From positions 18,234,493-18,298,492 of the forward strand of contig NC_049989.1 in assembly GCF_000003815.2 (NCBI RefSeq): a stretch of DNA of 64,000 bases, in the 5' to 3' direction. Below are positions 11,206 to 22,083 of this stretch, piece by piece (the first letter of the stretch is position 1; each line of letters opens with the position of its first letter). Below the pieces are notes generated by a model. It was given only the letters and a program-made list of their open reading frames with translations. It was not told the origin of the DNA and searched no databases. Made by a program: the position numbers and the translations under genes. The stretch comes from Branchiostoma floridae. Taxonomy: Eukaryota > Chordata > Leptocardii > Amphioxiformes > Branchiostomatidae.

Positions 11206-13322
11206 CTGGAATAGAAAGGACACTGTTTTCAACCTCCAACTTAATAAGAGTCTAAGAATGATATATCAGAGGAAAAACCTTGTCAGCTTGAATACTTGGT
11301 AATTGTTATTGGACAGAGTTGACTCGGCCTATTGTTCTATCACGGTAGCTTTTATTATTTCAAAGCAAAACTGTGTGTTGAACTAAACAGAGCCTACTGG
11401 CAATACAAACTTAGATGAGATTTCCTAATTTCTGATTTGAATTTTGAAACAGCCAGATTCCCACCTGTCAATGAAGGAGACCCTGTTGCTGCAGCTCCAA
11501 CTTGAACTGGAGGATCTTCTGGGGAACAGAGAGGGGTTAAATGTAATGTTTTTTTTAAACTATAACACTCTCATGAACAGTTTTACCATTACAAAGGTAC
11601 ATCCCTTTAAATTGTTATCTTGTTTGAACCTTTGTTCATCAGTAGCTCAAATAGGCTTCCAGGCTACTTTATATTGAAGTCATGAGGGAAGTAGAAGAGT
11701 CAGAAAAATATAACCAAGACATATATCATTACACATACAACATGCAAAATGGAGTGAAAGCTGGTATACATGTTTATAGACATCAATGTTAGGGGAATCA
11801 CACACCTGAAGATTTTTGGGTTCTGTTCAAAGTGGAACTTTGATTTTAACCTTCTTTCACTGTGATTTGATCCTTCCAAATTTTTAAATTTTAACCCCTG
11901 TAACTCCCTGTTTGACTTGTCAGTTATTTTCAACACTCTTCAAAGTGATAATTGAAGCACAAAAAAAAGATTGGGGTCAAAGGTCTAATCAGGTCAGCAA
12001 TTTTTATGTCAGCTGTTGTGGGTCATGCAGAAGCTTTATTTAACTGCCATAAGATATCATTGAATAACCTCTCACCTTCCTGTTCAAAAGGAGCTGGTTG
12101 CTTCTTCACAGGAATCTCATCTCCATCCTCCCCCTTCCTCTTTAGCTGGCTGGTACAGGGTTGGGGAGAACCTGTCTCAGATATACAGATCCAAGTATGT
12201 ACAGTCAGTGTCAGTAAAAACTTAAAAAAGTTTTGCAAAAGAAACTCATAACTAACTTGACATTTGTCCAAACAGTTATGATTGTGCCCTTTTCCTTGTT
12301 GATTCTGAACAAGGGAAGGGGAGAGGTTCAGAAATATCAAGCTTTGGAAACACTAATGTGGCAATAGAAGACTACATGTAAATCACTTTCCTACTGGCAT
12401 TGGCATCATGATATTAATTTTATTTTACACTGACGTGTATAGAGGAATGATGGGCATAGTTGCATCTAACTAAGTGGGAAAACAGTTAAGTATGATACAG
12501 GTGCAGCAATTGACCATTGGAAATCTTCATTTTGTCAAAATCCAACCAACAAAGGCAAATATGTACTATGTCTAAAAAACACTGAGGGCACCACAAACTA
12601 CAACAGATCTTACCTGTGATGGAATCTGAGTCTTCACAAGGAGCAGAGACTGTTCCTGGGCTCTGGCTATCACGAACTTCCTCTAACAAACTTTTCAGAC
12701 TTTGAACCTGATCCAGGAGAAGGTCTTTGAGCTCCATATCTTCCTTGTACAGTTTCTCCAGCAGGTTGAGATATGTTTCCTCCATTTCAGGATCAATGCT
12801 GGGATTGAGCCTGTCTGAAATCTTGTCTCTGTCCCCGCCGAGGTCAACCAGAATATTGGTCAGCTCCTCCCACAGCCTATCAAAGTCTCCTTCAGACAAG
12901 CTTGTGCTTGAAATGTGTCCATAGTTCTCGTTTCTAAAGCGCCGAAGTCTGTCCCGCTCGACTGAGTACAGTGCATCTCTGCTGAGTTCTAACCAAACAA
13001 GTTCTTTCAAAAGGACTTCTAGGAGTGATATGTCGAACCCCTGTGCAGTATCTGGAACATCACCATTGGGTGGGTACAGTGTTTTCTTCTGACCAGGATT
13101 TAAGTTTACCCTGTGATTTTTACCTTGTTTCTTGAATAGTTTTCCACCATGAAGATATCCCTCATGCTTCTTTAGCTGCTCACGAAGACTTGGAGGGTTC
13201 ATGTTTTGGACCTCCACTTCAAAAATGTTTTTTAGAAGTGAAGTCCCCACTTCCACTAGTGTAGATCTTAGATAAAAGCCCCTGGTTGTATCTGTGGTGT
13301 AGATTGGATCTGTCTGAGCCAT
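8384..13322 (-). CDS. HEPN-NACHT-LRR (NLR family) receptor, 4 coding exons
   Basis: Exons by eye: 13322-12614, 12171-12076, 11518-11465 and 11205-8384, all joined in phase 1 with GT donors and AG acceptors, giving 3681 nt and 1226 aa. The start ATG at 13322 sits in a good context (GCCATGG). Residues about 95-230 resemble the DZIP3-type HEPN domain, with the R-N-E-N-Y-G-H (Rx5H) motif at 130-136. The NACHT ATPase has Walker A GEAGGGKTT near 379-387, Walker B LFLLDGYDEL near 457-466 and a TSRPSAG sensor motif. About ten ribonuclease-inhibitor-type LRRs fill 881-1226. In the NLR family NACHT drives nucleotide-controlled oligomerisation and LRRs sense ligand; HEPN domains are often RNases or adaptors. 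A cytosolic immune sensor is likely; ligand and output are unknown. AATAAA on this strand near 7647-7652 may be the poly(A) signal. Confidence 0.85.
11465..11518 (-). CDS. NLR gene exon 3: micro-exon linker
   Basis: A 54-nt exon with a strong acceptor (CTCTGTTCCCCAG) and donor TTGACAG/GTGGGA, phase 1 at both ends, coding for 18 residues rich in Ala, Pro and Ser. Keeping the frame from exon 1 through exon 4 supports it. Phase symmetry makes it a candidate cassette exon. Confidence 0.55.
12076..12171 (-). CDS. NLR gene exon 2: basic linker
   Basis: A 96-nt exon, phase 1 at both ends, between acceptor ACAG/GTTCTC and donor GGAAG/GTGAGA. It codes for a short low-complexity linker with K-R-K and V-K-K clusters that could act as a nuclear-localisation-like or flexible segment. 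Because it is phase-symmetrical it can be skipped without a frameshift. Confidence 0.6.
12614..13322 (-). CDS. NLR gene exon 1: HEPN domain
   Basis: This exon codes for 236 residues plus one base. It ends at a CAG/GTAAGA donor. The F-R-N-E-N-Y-G-H segment matches the conserved HEPN Rx4-6H catalytic-type motif and is followed by a helical W-E-E-L region, as in DZIP3-like HEPN modules. The last 60 residues (E-E-T-Y-L-N-L-L-E-K-L) look like a coiled coil. An in-frame stretch beyond the donor lacks similarity and is read as intron. A CTGTATAG acceptor just upstream of the ATG suggests a separate 5' UTR exon further right. Confidence 0.75.
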
Positions 13323-13399
13323 GGCAGATTTGGTGTGGATGTCTTGTTGCAGTTGCTCTCTCTATACAGCAGTTACTCTTGTGTCAGTCATCTATGATG

Positions 13400-15162
13400 G
13401 TCAGTCCTGTGTGAACACATGTTAGAGACAGTGCATGCTAAGCAATATAGCTATTCCTGATGAACTTACACACATTTTTTCCCAAACTTGACAAACTCCT
13501 GCAGCATCATATTGACAACAGTGTGTGTGGACATTGATTAAAACAACACATATCCTAACATCTGCTTGGAGTCCCAAACTGGATCCAGACTCCCATCAGA
13601 CTATCATTATAGTATCAACAGATTGTGTCAAGCCATGTTAGTCTAACATATGCATAGCCCAACATCTGCCTAGAAACCCCCCAATTACCACCAGCTAACA
13701 AATGGCAACTGTATTAATGACCTGTGCCACATTTCCACAAAGATAGGGGTGTTTTCTGGCCGCTACGGTTTAAAATAACCAACATGCATCATCATCTCAT
13801 AGTCATACATACAAGATGCCAAGCCACATTATAGTACATACAAATGCATGAAACGGATTGTCGGGTATAGCTGAAAACATCAGAACAAGACCAACTGTAA
13901 TGCCTTGTGACCACTTTGGGATTTTGAAAAGTTAAAAAAAATGCGCACTTCAATCGAGAAGAGAAATACTGTGATCTACAGTTACACAACTTACAGACAT
14001 GTTACACAGCTGCCACCTAAAATTCCCCCATGTGTCTGAGTTCAGCCCTAGGTATGAGTGTCTAACTAACCCACCCCACTACTTTTAGTTTTACCCCTAG
14101 GTCTGCATGGAGGAGTCGACCCAGAAGTTATAAGTACTAGGAGGATCCAGCTTGCTTCCTGTGCTGACAGCAGATGATGGTGTCCTCGACTACGTACGAC
14201 TATGTATTTTTTCCATGCCCAGATTATTAACTGATATTATATCATAATTCTTTTATGCCATTGAGGACCCTATGCACACAATAATAATATCAATGAGGAA
14301 CCTCCATGTCAGTCGAAAAGGTGATTGCGATATGTATGTCAATCAATGATAGAAATACTCTATTTAATTATATAGAAAATAGATTCCCTCATTTTAGACA
14401 CATGAGTAGCACTGACAAGTTTATATTTCTCATGCGATTTGACAAATCGACCATAGCTAAACCCATACAGTCCTACATTTTCACCATTACCAAGAAGCGA
14501 GAAGAAGCCGAACTTTTGTGTTAGACTAGATTTGTGATACTTTTATATGTATATATCTTGACTTGTTGTGACCTGTATTTAGCTCGGTTGGGCAAAACTG
14601 TACAATAAAGGTCTTCATTATTTGGCGCAAGTATGAGGTCTTGGAACTCTTGTTTAGAAAGTACAAGTAAAGGAAAATAATTTGCCATAAGGCCCAAAGT
14701 ACCTATCAATTCTTTGATAGTGTAGTGACTAAGATTACATCAGCATTGGTTGTGACCTAGATCCATAACCCCAGCATACCCGCACATGTGCTAACCAAGG
14801 CCGACATGTCAAGGGAGATCCCAGAGATATGTAACCCAGGCCAGAGTAGGAAGTAGATTAAACCTTAGAGTGTAGGAGACGGACGTGTGTACGTGTGCTC
14901 CCTGAGTCCTTTAGTATATAGTAGGACACCACAGATAGGACAAGACATAACTATCTACCCAATTTCAGGACAATCCATCAATCACCTTTTTTAGTTATGC
15001 TACAATATTGTTAACCTTTGTCAGAGTTTTGTTTTCAAGAGACTCCTACCTAACTGAGAATCTCTACCCTACTCTACTCTAAATTATATATTTTAGCACA
15101 CGATACTACGACAAATCACACATACCTGGTGGAACTTGAAACCCTGAACAGCCGACAGACGG
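13400..15162. other. Non-coding spacer with LINE remnant
   Basis: No gene was seen apart from the LINE 3' fragment at 14300-14610. The last 40 bases before 15163 (ending GACGG) are the left flank of the retrotransposon insertion. Confidence 0.5.
14300..14610 (+). mobile_element. LINE 3'-end remnant
   Basis: A short frame contains F-P-H-F-R-H-M-S-S-T-D-K-F-I-F and ends with K-K-R-E-E-A-E-L-L-C, closely similar to the C-terminal end of the LINE copy at 57945-59345 (F-P-H-F-R-Y-L-N-S-K-E-K-F-I-F). Both are followed by the same 3' UTR signature, GACCTGTA then GGGGCAAAA or TTGGGCAAAA, then AATAAAGGTCTTCATT. It is a 5'-truncated non-LTR retrotransposon copy. Confidence 0.7.
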
Positions 15163-15389
15163 TGTTACACAGAGTAAGAATAGAGCTAACACCCCTACCC
15201 ATTGTAATAGAATAGCCCATCATGCATATTCAGAAGCAAGCCACCAAGAGAAGCTGAGACCTGAGACTCTCCCTCTTTGCCATCTGGACTGCATTGAGCA
15301 TATACACGCTTTGTACGTACTAACCATAAGTAGAATAAAACCATGGAAATGCAGTGAATCTGTGGTAATTCATGACGTACAAAGTAACA
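15163..15389 (+). mobile_element. 5' LTR of Ty3/gypsy copy A (227 bp)
   Basis: It starts TGTTACACAGAG, ends AAAGTAACA, and is nearly identical to the two LTRs of copy B. It is preceded by GACGG. It shares GAGACTCTCCC with the 3' LTR of copy B, whereas the 5' LTR of copy B has GAGATTCTCCC. Confidence 0.9.
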
Positions 15390-15405
15390 TGGTGTCAGAA
15401 GTGCC
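15390..15405 (+). promoter_or_regulatory. Primer binding site of copy A
   Basis: TGGTGTCAGAAGTG directly follows the LTR. As I recall, it complements the 3' end of some eukaryotic tRNA-Leu species. The identical site follows the 5' LTR of copy B at 21565. Confidence 0.6.
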
Positions 15406-15907
15406 CTTCAGCAAGTTCAGGAGAACTGAGAAGGCGAAACGGAACTGAAAAGGAGCAGAAGACAGAAGAAGAAGACAGAAGAAGACAGTCTCAAGTCAAG
15501 ACGGAAGGACAGAGAGAGCCAAAGTCGACTGCTAAGGAGGCAGCTAAGTCTAATGTCTTTCTTCAAAGATAGCATCCAAAGAATGCTAGTCTAAAGAGCT
15601 CCAGAGAACTTGAATGTGAAGAATTGTGAAGAATTTCCATTGTGAAATTGTGAAGAATTTCTAGACAGTCTGAGCCAGGCATGTGCGCAGGCATAACGGC
15701 TCCATTGTCTTAGCGTGTCCTAGTTCCAAGGACAAATTCCTTACCGTCTGGAAAGTTGACAGGTAGGAACTCTGCTAAAGAGCATGATCTAAGGTCAGAG
15801 GTGCCAGGAACAAGCATATGTCAATGTCTAGTTACCGTGCCGGCAAGTGACAGCATCAAAACAAGCACAGGCGGCAGGTCAGGCAAAGGACATTTGTTGA
15901 AGTAAAC

Positions 15908-16603
15908 ATGGCAGATAGTCGTCTATTGCCGGTGCCCAAACCTGTAGAACTGACAGGAGATGTATCAGAAAATTGGGAAATTTTCAAAGATGAATGGGCC
16001 AGCTATGAGATTGCTACAGAGAAGAACAAGAAACCAAAGGAAATCCGAGTAGCAACACTGAAGACCGTAATTGGTAGAGATTGCCTGGACATTCTAAGGA
16101 ACTTAGATATTCCAGCAGACCCTGGTCAGCCAGATGCAGACCCCAGGCAAGACCCAGATAAGATTATAGACGCCTTAGATAAGCACTTCAAGCCTCTGAA
16201 GAACACTGTATACGAGAGATACAAGTTCAATACCTGTGAACAAGCACCAGGAGAAAGTATTGAAGTGTACGTGGCTCGCTTGAGGAAACTAGTGTCTACA
16301 TGTGAGTATGGCGCTCTGAAAGAGGAGATGCTGCGCGATAGAATCGTGCTCGGAATCTGCGATAACAAGGTGAGAATGCGACTGTTAAAGCAGAAAAACC
16401 TCACATTGCAAGCAGCACTAGAAGAGTGCAAGACAAGTGAGACAACAAACAAACAGATCAAGGCAATGCAGACTGCAGAGACAGTGCATTATGCCAAGAC
16501 AAAGCCAAATCCAAGTCAAGGCAAAGCAAAGACAAAGTTCCAGCAGCCACACAGAAGGATGCAACCACAAGTTAACAACTGCGGTTACTGGGAAGAGCCC
16601 ATG
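15908..16603 (+). pseudogene. Partial gag of Ty3/gypsy copy A, ending at the gap
   Basis: The frame starts at the same ATG as the intact copy B protein (M-A-D-S-R-L-L-P) and is nearly identical through the gag region up to the first zinc knuckle. At about 16590 one T present in copy B is missing, which shifts the frame 13 bases before the run of N. The frameshift at a contig edge may be a sequencing error rather than a real break. The rest of the element is not visible on this side of the gap. Confidence 0.85.
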
Positions 16604-16703
16604 NNNNNNNNNNNNNNNNNNNNNNNNNNNNNNNNNNNNNNNNNNNNNNNNNNNNNNNNNNNNNNNNNNNNNNNNNNNNNNNNNNNNNNNNNNNNNNNNN
16701 NNN
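16604..16703. other. Assembly gap of exactly 100 N
   Basis: Exactly 100 N, the usual placeholder for a gap of unknown size. It interrupts copy A of the retrotransposon and is followed by DNA with no similarity to that element. Confidence 1.
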
Positions 16704-17140
16704 GTTTGTTATATGTAAGAAACAAATAAACCAAAAAAAAAAACAGACAAACCAAAAAAAAGGTATTTACGATTAGGTATTGTTTTCTTCTTCTGTTTGT
16801 TGTTTTTTTGCAACTACAAAATGTCACGTTACATGTTTCTAATTTATACTAGTCACATGCACTATAAAGTGACGGAAATTGATAAAGACGATATGATAGC
16901 AATTTACTCACTAAAACTTAAAAGACTTAGTTTTTCTAGCGTAACAAAATTTACAGCTTGGTCATTTTAGTTCCAAACCTTTAGAGATCGCCTTCAAGTC
17001 ACAACAAATCACCCCTCATAAAAGGGCTACAAATTTTTCAGTAGACTCCCAATGACCTAAATGACCCCAGCGGCATCTTGCGTAGATTTATCGGTCGCCT
17101 GTCGGGTAGACTAGCCGTTTTAAACAAGATCTGTTTAGTC
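16704..17140. repeat. Diverged duplicate of the zinc-finger gene's upstream region
   Basis: From about 16760 to 17134 this matches 20905-21332 in order and orientation. Shared blocks include CAATGACCTAAATGACCCC, GCGGCATCTTG, GTAGATTTATCGG and TTTTAAACAAGATCTGTTTA. The copies have clearly diverged, with many substitutions and a TA-repeat expansion in the second. The second copy is the upstream flank of the C2H2 gene, so this one may be the flank of another C2H2 paralogue. Confidence 0.8.
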
Positions 17141-19179
17141 TTACACAAACACATTCATAATCCAGCCCCTCTAGCTTTGTCCTGATACTTGCTACATGTA
17201 AGCGAACACCACAGGGTGTCTGCTACACCTTCAGTAACCATGGAGACAGCGGTCTGGCCAGTTCATTATTTGTTTGGAAGAGAAGAAGAGCAAGTAGAAC
17301 AAATGGAGCAAAAACGTTTTCCTTTGTTTCCTTGAGGGTAAATATATAAATAGATTAAGTTTAGACGTTATTCCCTTTTGATTTATCTATGAATATCATT
17401 TCCCTTCTTTGTTAAGTATGTTTATGTACATCACTACTACTTTAGTTTGTATGCAATTAGCCCTCGGGCATGAATTTGCAATAAAGATTATAATTATAAT
17501 AATATGCCCCCCTCCCCACCCCCATTTCGTCACCCCGAAAAGTCTTACATTTCTGTCTAATGTCGCCTACATACCATAGAAATGACCTCTACCCCCTCAG
17601 TTCATAATAACGCAGTCATTAGGTATCTATATCTCCTTCTTACCTGTTTCCAGTGATGATTATTACCTCCACACAATCCTCGATCCTCCTGCAAGCGTTC
17701 CTCTGGAGCAGCAAGGGGTGAAAGGTCATTTGATACCTGCTTACCCGTTACTTTAAAGTACGTTCCGCCTACACTATTGGGGATTGACGCTATATTTCTA
17801 TCTGAATTTGGCACTTAGACGGTAGCAATATTTCCCATGCCCATTCATCTTCATTTGAAAACCTTTCCGGATTTTTTTCTGTTTCTTTCATTCTTTTTCC
17901 TTCTATTTCTCTTTCTTTTCTTCTTTTTTTTTCCCGTCTTTCTTCTCGTGTTTTTGTATATGGCACGGAAATAAATAACTCGTAACGTAGTCCTAACCAA
18001 GTTTGAGTGGAGTGGACAAATAAATATGTCCGTATATACAGCCTGTGCAGTCCAGTAAAAAGCTGGTGTGTTACACCATCATGTGGTTTACCGGGTATTC
18101 ATTACAAACAAATCCTTTCTGGTCGCCCTGGGCCATTCTTTCAAATATATACTAGTATACAACATTATTGTGACCTGTTATGTGAAGAAAATAAAATTGA
18201 CCTGTGACATTGTAAGGCCAGCACCTACCACACAAGAGACAATGGAATGCAATTTGTACTTTTATTAAACTCTCTTATGTTCACTAATCAGTTATGTTCT
18301 TACATATATGCCATGAGTAACTGAAACAACATTTTATGTCACTTCACAAGATACAGCATCAACTTAGTAAAACAGCCCGGTGCTCCCGACATATACACCC
18401 GGCCGCATACCAAACCAATCAAAGTAGTACACTGTATCGGCACAGATCATTTTTCTCACGTACTATCAAAGTCTGGAATGACTTGTGTCATATCGGACAA
18501 CAGAAATGGTGTTGTAACTATATCAACATTAAAATGTTTTCGTTACAGTAGGTTGATATTGCACGTTGTATTGGTGACTTCTGCTTTGTTGAGTACATGT
18601 AACTTAACCTTATAGGGTTAGGTACTTTTTTGAAACGTTCAGTTCTTGTTCTGATACTGTCTCGTGCACAACAAAGTCCAGTCACCGGCCAGACAACGTC
18701 ATCAGAACAGGAACTGGATGTTTCAGAAAAGGGCCTTACCCTAACGGGTGACGTTACTGAACAAGTACTCACCAGTACTTGATGCAATGTCCACCGTCCT
18801 CCTGTTCTAAAGATAACAGAAGTTTGTATGTTTGAACCTTTGTTTTGCTCAAATCGGCCTCCAGGCCGCTTTTCATTGAGGTCATGAGGGAAGAAGCAAG
18901 GGTCAGACAAAGTATATAAAAGAGATACAGTTTACATCACAAGTCCTAATGAATCTTGTAAGTCTAATATATACACAATTTTTACATACATGGTATAAAA
19001 TACCGAATTGTGAAAGCTGCTACATGATTCGAGTCCGTTCATTTCGGTCGATTCCGTTACTTTAAGAGAAAGTAGGTTTCAATTTCAAGGTAGTTATATC
19101 ACTGCCCGATATGATACATTTACAAGGAAAGACAGTGAGTCCAAGTCCAAGTTCCGCATTCCTCAAATATGTGGGGTTT
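17141..19179. other. Non-coding spacer left of the zinc-finger gene
   Basis: No gene was recognised. It contains a LINE-like 3' tail (about 17280-17490, ending ATTTGCAATAAAGATT), a pyrimidine-rich tract (about 17870-17950) and the LINE fragment at 18340-18495. Confidence 0.45.
18340..18495 (+). mobile_element. LINE reverse-transcriptase C-terminal fragment
   Basis: The frame contains R-H-I-H-P-A-A-Y-Q-T-N-Q-S followed by R-S-F-F-S-R-T-I-K-V-W-N-D-L. The S-F-F-x-R-T-I-x-x-W-N-x-L motif is characteristic of the C-terminal end of many LINE polyproteins. Truncated at both ends. Confidence 0.65.
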
Positions 19180-20766
19180 TCACCGATGTGTTTTACAATG
19201 CTTGTCAAACCTGGATTTTTGTGCTGCAGAATAGTCACACTGGTCACACTTGTAGGGTTTCTCACCTGTATGGGTTCTCATATGTTGGGATAAGGTTGAC
19301 TTTTGAGCTACACTGTACCCACACTCCCCACACATATAGGGCTTATCACCAGTGTGTATGGCTAGATGTTTGTCCAAATTGCATTTTTGTGTAGAAGAAT
19401 AGTCACACTGGTCACACTTGTAGGGTTTTTCACCGGTATGAGTCCTCATATGATTGGATAAGTGCAACTTTTGAGTTGCTCTGTACCCACACTCCCCACA
19501 CATGTAGGGTTTGTCGCCAGTGTGTATGGCTAGATGTCGGTTCAAGGTGGACTTATCTGCAGCAGAATAGTCACACTGGTCACACTTGTAGGGTTTGTCA
19601 CCAGTATGAGTTCTCATATGTATGGATATAGCATATTTGTGAGCTGTCCTGTACCCACATTCCCCACACATGTAGGGTTTGTCACCAGTGTGTTTGGCTA
19701 GATGATTGTTCAAGGTGGACTTTTGTACAGCAGAATAGTCACACTGGTCACACTTGTAGGGTTTTACCCCGGTGTGTTTTCTCATATGTTGAGATAAATT
19801 AGGCTTCCGAGCTGTCCTGTACCCACACTCCCCACACATGTAGGGCTTATCACCAGTGTGTTTGGCTAGATGTTGGTCCAAATGGTATTTCCTTGTTGCA
19901 GAATAGTCACACTGGTCACACTTGTAGGGTTTTTCACCAGTATGAGTTCTTACATGTTCGGTTAAATGAGACTTCTTAGCTGCCCTGTACCCACACTCAC
20001 CACACATGTAGGGTTTGTCACCAGTGTGTTTTGCTAGATGTTGGTTCAAGGTGGACATAAATCCAGCAGAAAAGTCACACTGGTCACACTTGTAGGGTTT
20101 GTCACCGGTATGGGTTCTCATATGTCGGAATAGGTAAGACTTGTAAGCTGCCCTGTACCCACACTCCCCACACATGTAGGGTTTGTCACCAGTGTGTTTT
20201 GCTAGATGTTGGTTCAAGGTGGACATCCTTGCAGCAGAATAGTCACACTGGTCACACTTGTAGGGTTTGTCACCAGTGTGTTTGGCTAGATGATTGTTCA
20301 AGGTGGACTTTTGTACAGCAGAATAGTCACACTGGTCACACTTGTAGGGTTTTACCCCGGTGTGTTTTCTCATATGTTGGGATAAATTAGGCTTCCGAGC
20401 TGTCCTGTACGCACACTCCCCACACATGTAGGGCTTATCACCAGTGTGTTTGGCTAGATGTTGGTCCAAATGGTATTTCCTTGTTGCAGAATAGTCACAC
20501 TGGTCACACTTGTAGGGTTTTTCACCAGTATGAGTTCTTATATGTTCGGTTAAATGAGACTTATTAGCTGCCCTGTACCCACACTCCCCACACATGTAAG
20601 GCTTATCACCAGTGTTTGCTTTCGGTTGACTGACCAAACTGTTTTTGCTCGCTGTTGGCTGGTATTCGGTTTTACTTGCCTCCCGGTCACGTAGACATCC
20701 AGTGGGAGACCCATAACCGAGATTCTGGGGAACAGCAGTAGGAGACCCATCACATGCCTCTGCCAT
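19180..20766 (-). CDS. Poly-C2H2 zinc finger protein, 17 fingers
   Basis: A single open frame of 528 aa. ATG at 20766 lies in a good context (GACATGG). After a finger-free N-terminus of about 50 residues come 17 C-x2-C-x12-H-x3-H fingers joined by TGDKPY or TGEKPY linkers; all Cys and His ligands are present. Fingers alternate between a Y-M-C-G-E-C type and a Y-K-C-D-Q-C type, so the array grew by two-finger (56-residue) units. Fingers 1-4 are nearly identical to 8-11, and the alternation breaks at fingers 4-5. No KRAB, SET or BTB domain is visible. Tandem C2H2 proteins with these linkers usually bind DNA in the nucleus; the target is unknown. A CTAATTTTTAG acceptor just upstream suggests a separate 5' UTR exon. 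Confidence 0.9.
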   Translation of the reverse strand: MAEACDGSPTAVPQNLGYGSPTGCLRDREASKTEYQPTASKNSLVSQPKANTGDKPYMCGECGYRAANKSHLTEHIRTHTGEKPYKCDQCDYSATRKYHLDQHLAKHTGDKPYMCGECAYRTARKPNLSQHMRKHTGVKPYKCDQCDYSAVQKSTLNNHLAKHTGDKPYKCDQCDYSAARMSTLNQHLAKHTGDKPYMCGECGYRAAYKSYLFRHMRTHTGDKPYKCDQCDFSAGFMSTLNQHLAKHTGDKPYMCGECGYRAAKKSHLTEHVRTHTGEKPYKCDQCDYSATRKYHLDQHLAKHTGDKPYMCGECGYRTARKPNLSQHMRKHTGVKPYKCDQCDYSAVQKSTLNNHLAKHTGDKPYMCGECGYRTAHKYAISIHMRTHTGDKPYKCDQCDYSAADKSTLNRHLAIHTGDKPYMCGECGYRATQKLHLSNHMRTHTGEKPYKCDQCDYSSTQKCNLDKHLAIHTGDKPYMCGECGYSVAQKSTLSQHMRTHTGEKPYKCDQCDYSAAQKSRFDKHCKTHR

Positions 20767-20948
20767 GTCGAACGTAAAGGAACAATATCTAAAAATTAGA
20801 AAGAAGAAAAAAATTAATTAAAACTGCATAGATAAAGTTTGGAAGCAAACAAATAATATTTCCCTTTACATGAGATAGTCCAACAAGCTATTTACCCCTT
20901 GGTGTTTTCTTTTTCTATTTGTGCGTTTTTGCAATTACAATATACATG

Positions 20949-20958
20949 CATATATATA

Positions 20959-21010
<52 letters not shown>
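20949..21010. repeat. (TA)n microsatellite
   Basis: About 60 bp of nearly pure TA dinucleotide, interrupted once by TTTA, followed by a short TG run. It lies upstream of the zinc-finger gene and is absent from the diverged duplicate at 16704-17140. Confidence 0.95.
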
Positions 21011-21013
<3 letters not shown>

Positions 21014-21337
21014 GTGTGTTTTCAATATGCTAGTCACGTTGACTATACATTGATGATGAAAACCATACGATAAAAATCAAGTGATGAAAATCGTATAATA
21101 AATAAGCAATTTCTTCACAACGAGGGATTATTTTTTCCTCTATCGTCACAAAGTTTACAGCTCCAAGCCTTTTGTGATTGCATACAACACATAACAAATC
21201 ACCTGTTATAGAAGCGCCACCCATTTTACGATAGACTCTCCCAATGACCTAAATGACCCCGGCGGCATCTTGTGTAGATTTATCGGGCACCTGTCTGGTA
21301 GACTAGTCGTTTTAAACAAGATCTGTTTAGGCCCTAA

Positions 21338-21564
21338 TGTTACACAGAGTAAGAATAGAGCTAACACCCCTACCCATTGTAATAGAATAGCCCATCATGC
21401 ATATTCAGAAGCAAGCCACCAAGAGAAGCTGAGACCTGAGATTCTCCCTCTTTGCCATCTGGACTGCATTGAGCATATACACGCTTTGTACGTACTAACC
21501 ATAAGTAGAATAAAACCATGGAAATGCAGTGAATCTGTGGTAATTCATGACGTACAAAGTAACA
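21338..21564 (+). mobile_element. 5' LTR of Ty3/gypsy copy B (227 bp)
   Basis: It starts TGTTACAC, ends AGTAACA, and matches the 3' LTR at 26229-26455 except for GAGATTCTCCC here versus GAGACTCTCCC there. The preceding five bases (CCTAA) do not match the five after the 3' LTR (GACGG), so this element has no target-site duplication of its own. Confidence 0.95.
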
Positions 21565-21580
21565 TGGTGTCAGAAGTGCC
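21565..21580 (+). promoter_or_regulatory. Primer binding site of copy B
   Basis: TGGTGTCAGAAGTG immediately follows the 5' LTR, the place where a tRNA primes minus-strand DNA synthesis. It probably pairs with a tRNA-Leu 3' end. Confidence 0.65.
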
Positions 21581-22083
21581 CTTCAGCAAGTTGAGGAGAA
21601 ACTGAGAAGGCGAAACGGACCCGAAAAGGAGCAGAAGACAGAAGAAGAAGACAGAAGAAGACAGTCTCAAGTCAAGACGGAAGGACAGAGAGAGCCAAAG
21701 TCGACTGCTAAGGAGGCAGCTAAGTCTAATGTCTTTCTTCAAAGATAGCATCCAAAGAATGCTAGTCTAAAGAGCTCCAGAGAACTTGAATGTGAAGAAT
21801 TGTGAAGAATTTCCATTGTGAAATTGTGAAGAATTTCTAGACAGTCTGAGCCAGGCATGTGCGCAGGCATAACGGCTCCATTGTCTTAGCGTGTCCTAGT
21901 TCCAAGGACAAATTCCTTACCGTCTGGAAAGTTGACAGGTAGGAACTCTGCTAAAGAGCATGATCTAAGGTCAGAGGTGCCAGGAACAAGCATATGTCAA
22001 TGTCTAGTTACCGTGCCGGCAAGTGACAGCATCAAAACAAGCACAGGCGGCAGGTCAGGCAAAGGACATTTGTTGAAGTAAAC

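Noticed and set aside
11206-11239. Upstream extension of the NACHT-LRR frame as the protein start
   Set aside because: It begins with TTG, not ATG, and a good splice acceptor at 11206 joins in frame to the HEPN and linker exons. The extra residues are intron.
16437-16827. Open frames that run across the N run
   Set aside because: They exist only because N codons are not stops. The gap size is unknown and the two sides are unrelated.
19188-20390. CRISPR-like array suggested by regularly spaced repeats
   Set aside because: The regular units are the coding repeats of C2H2 fingers, in a eukaryotic context.
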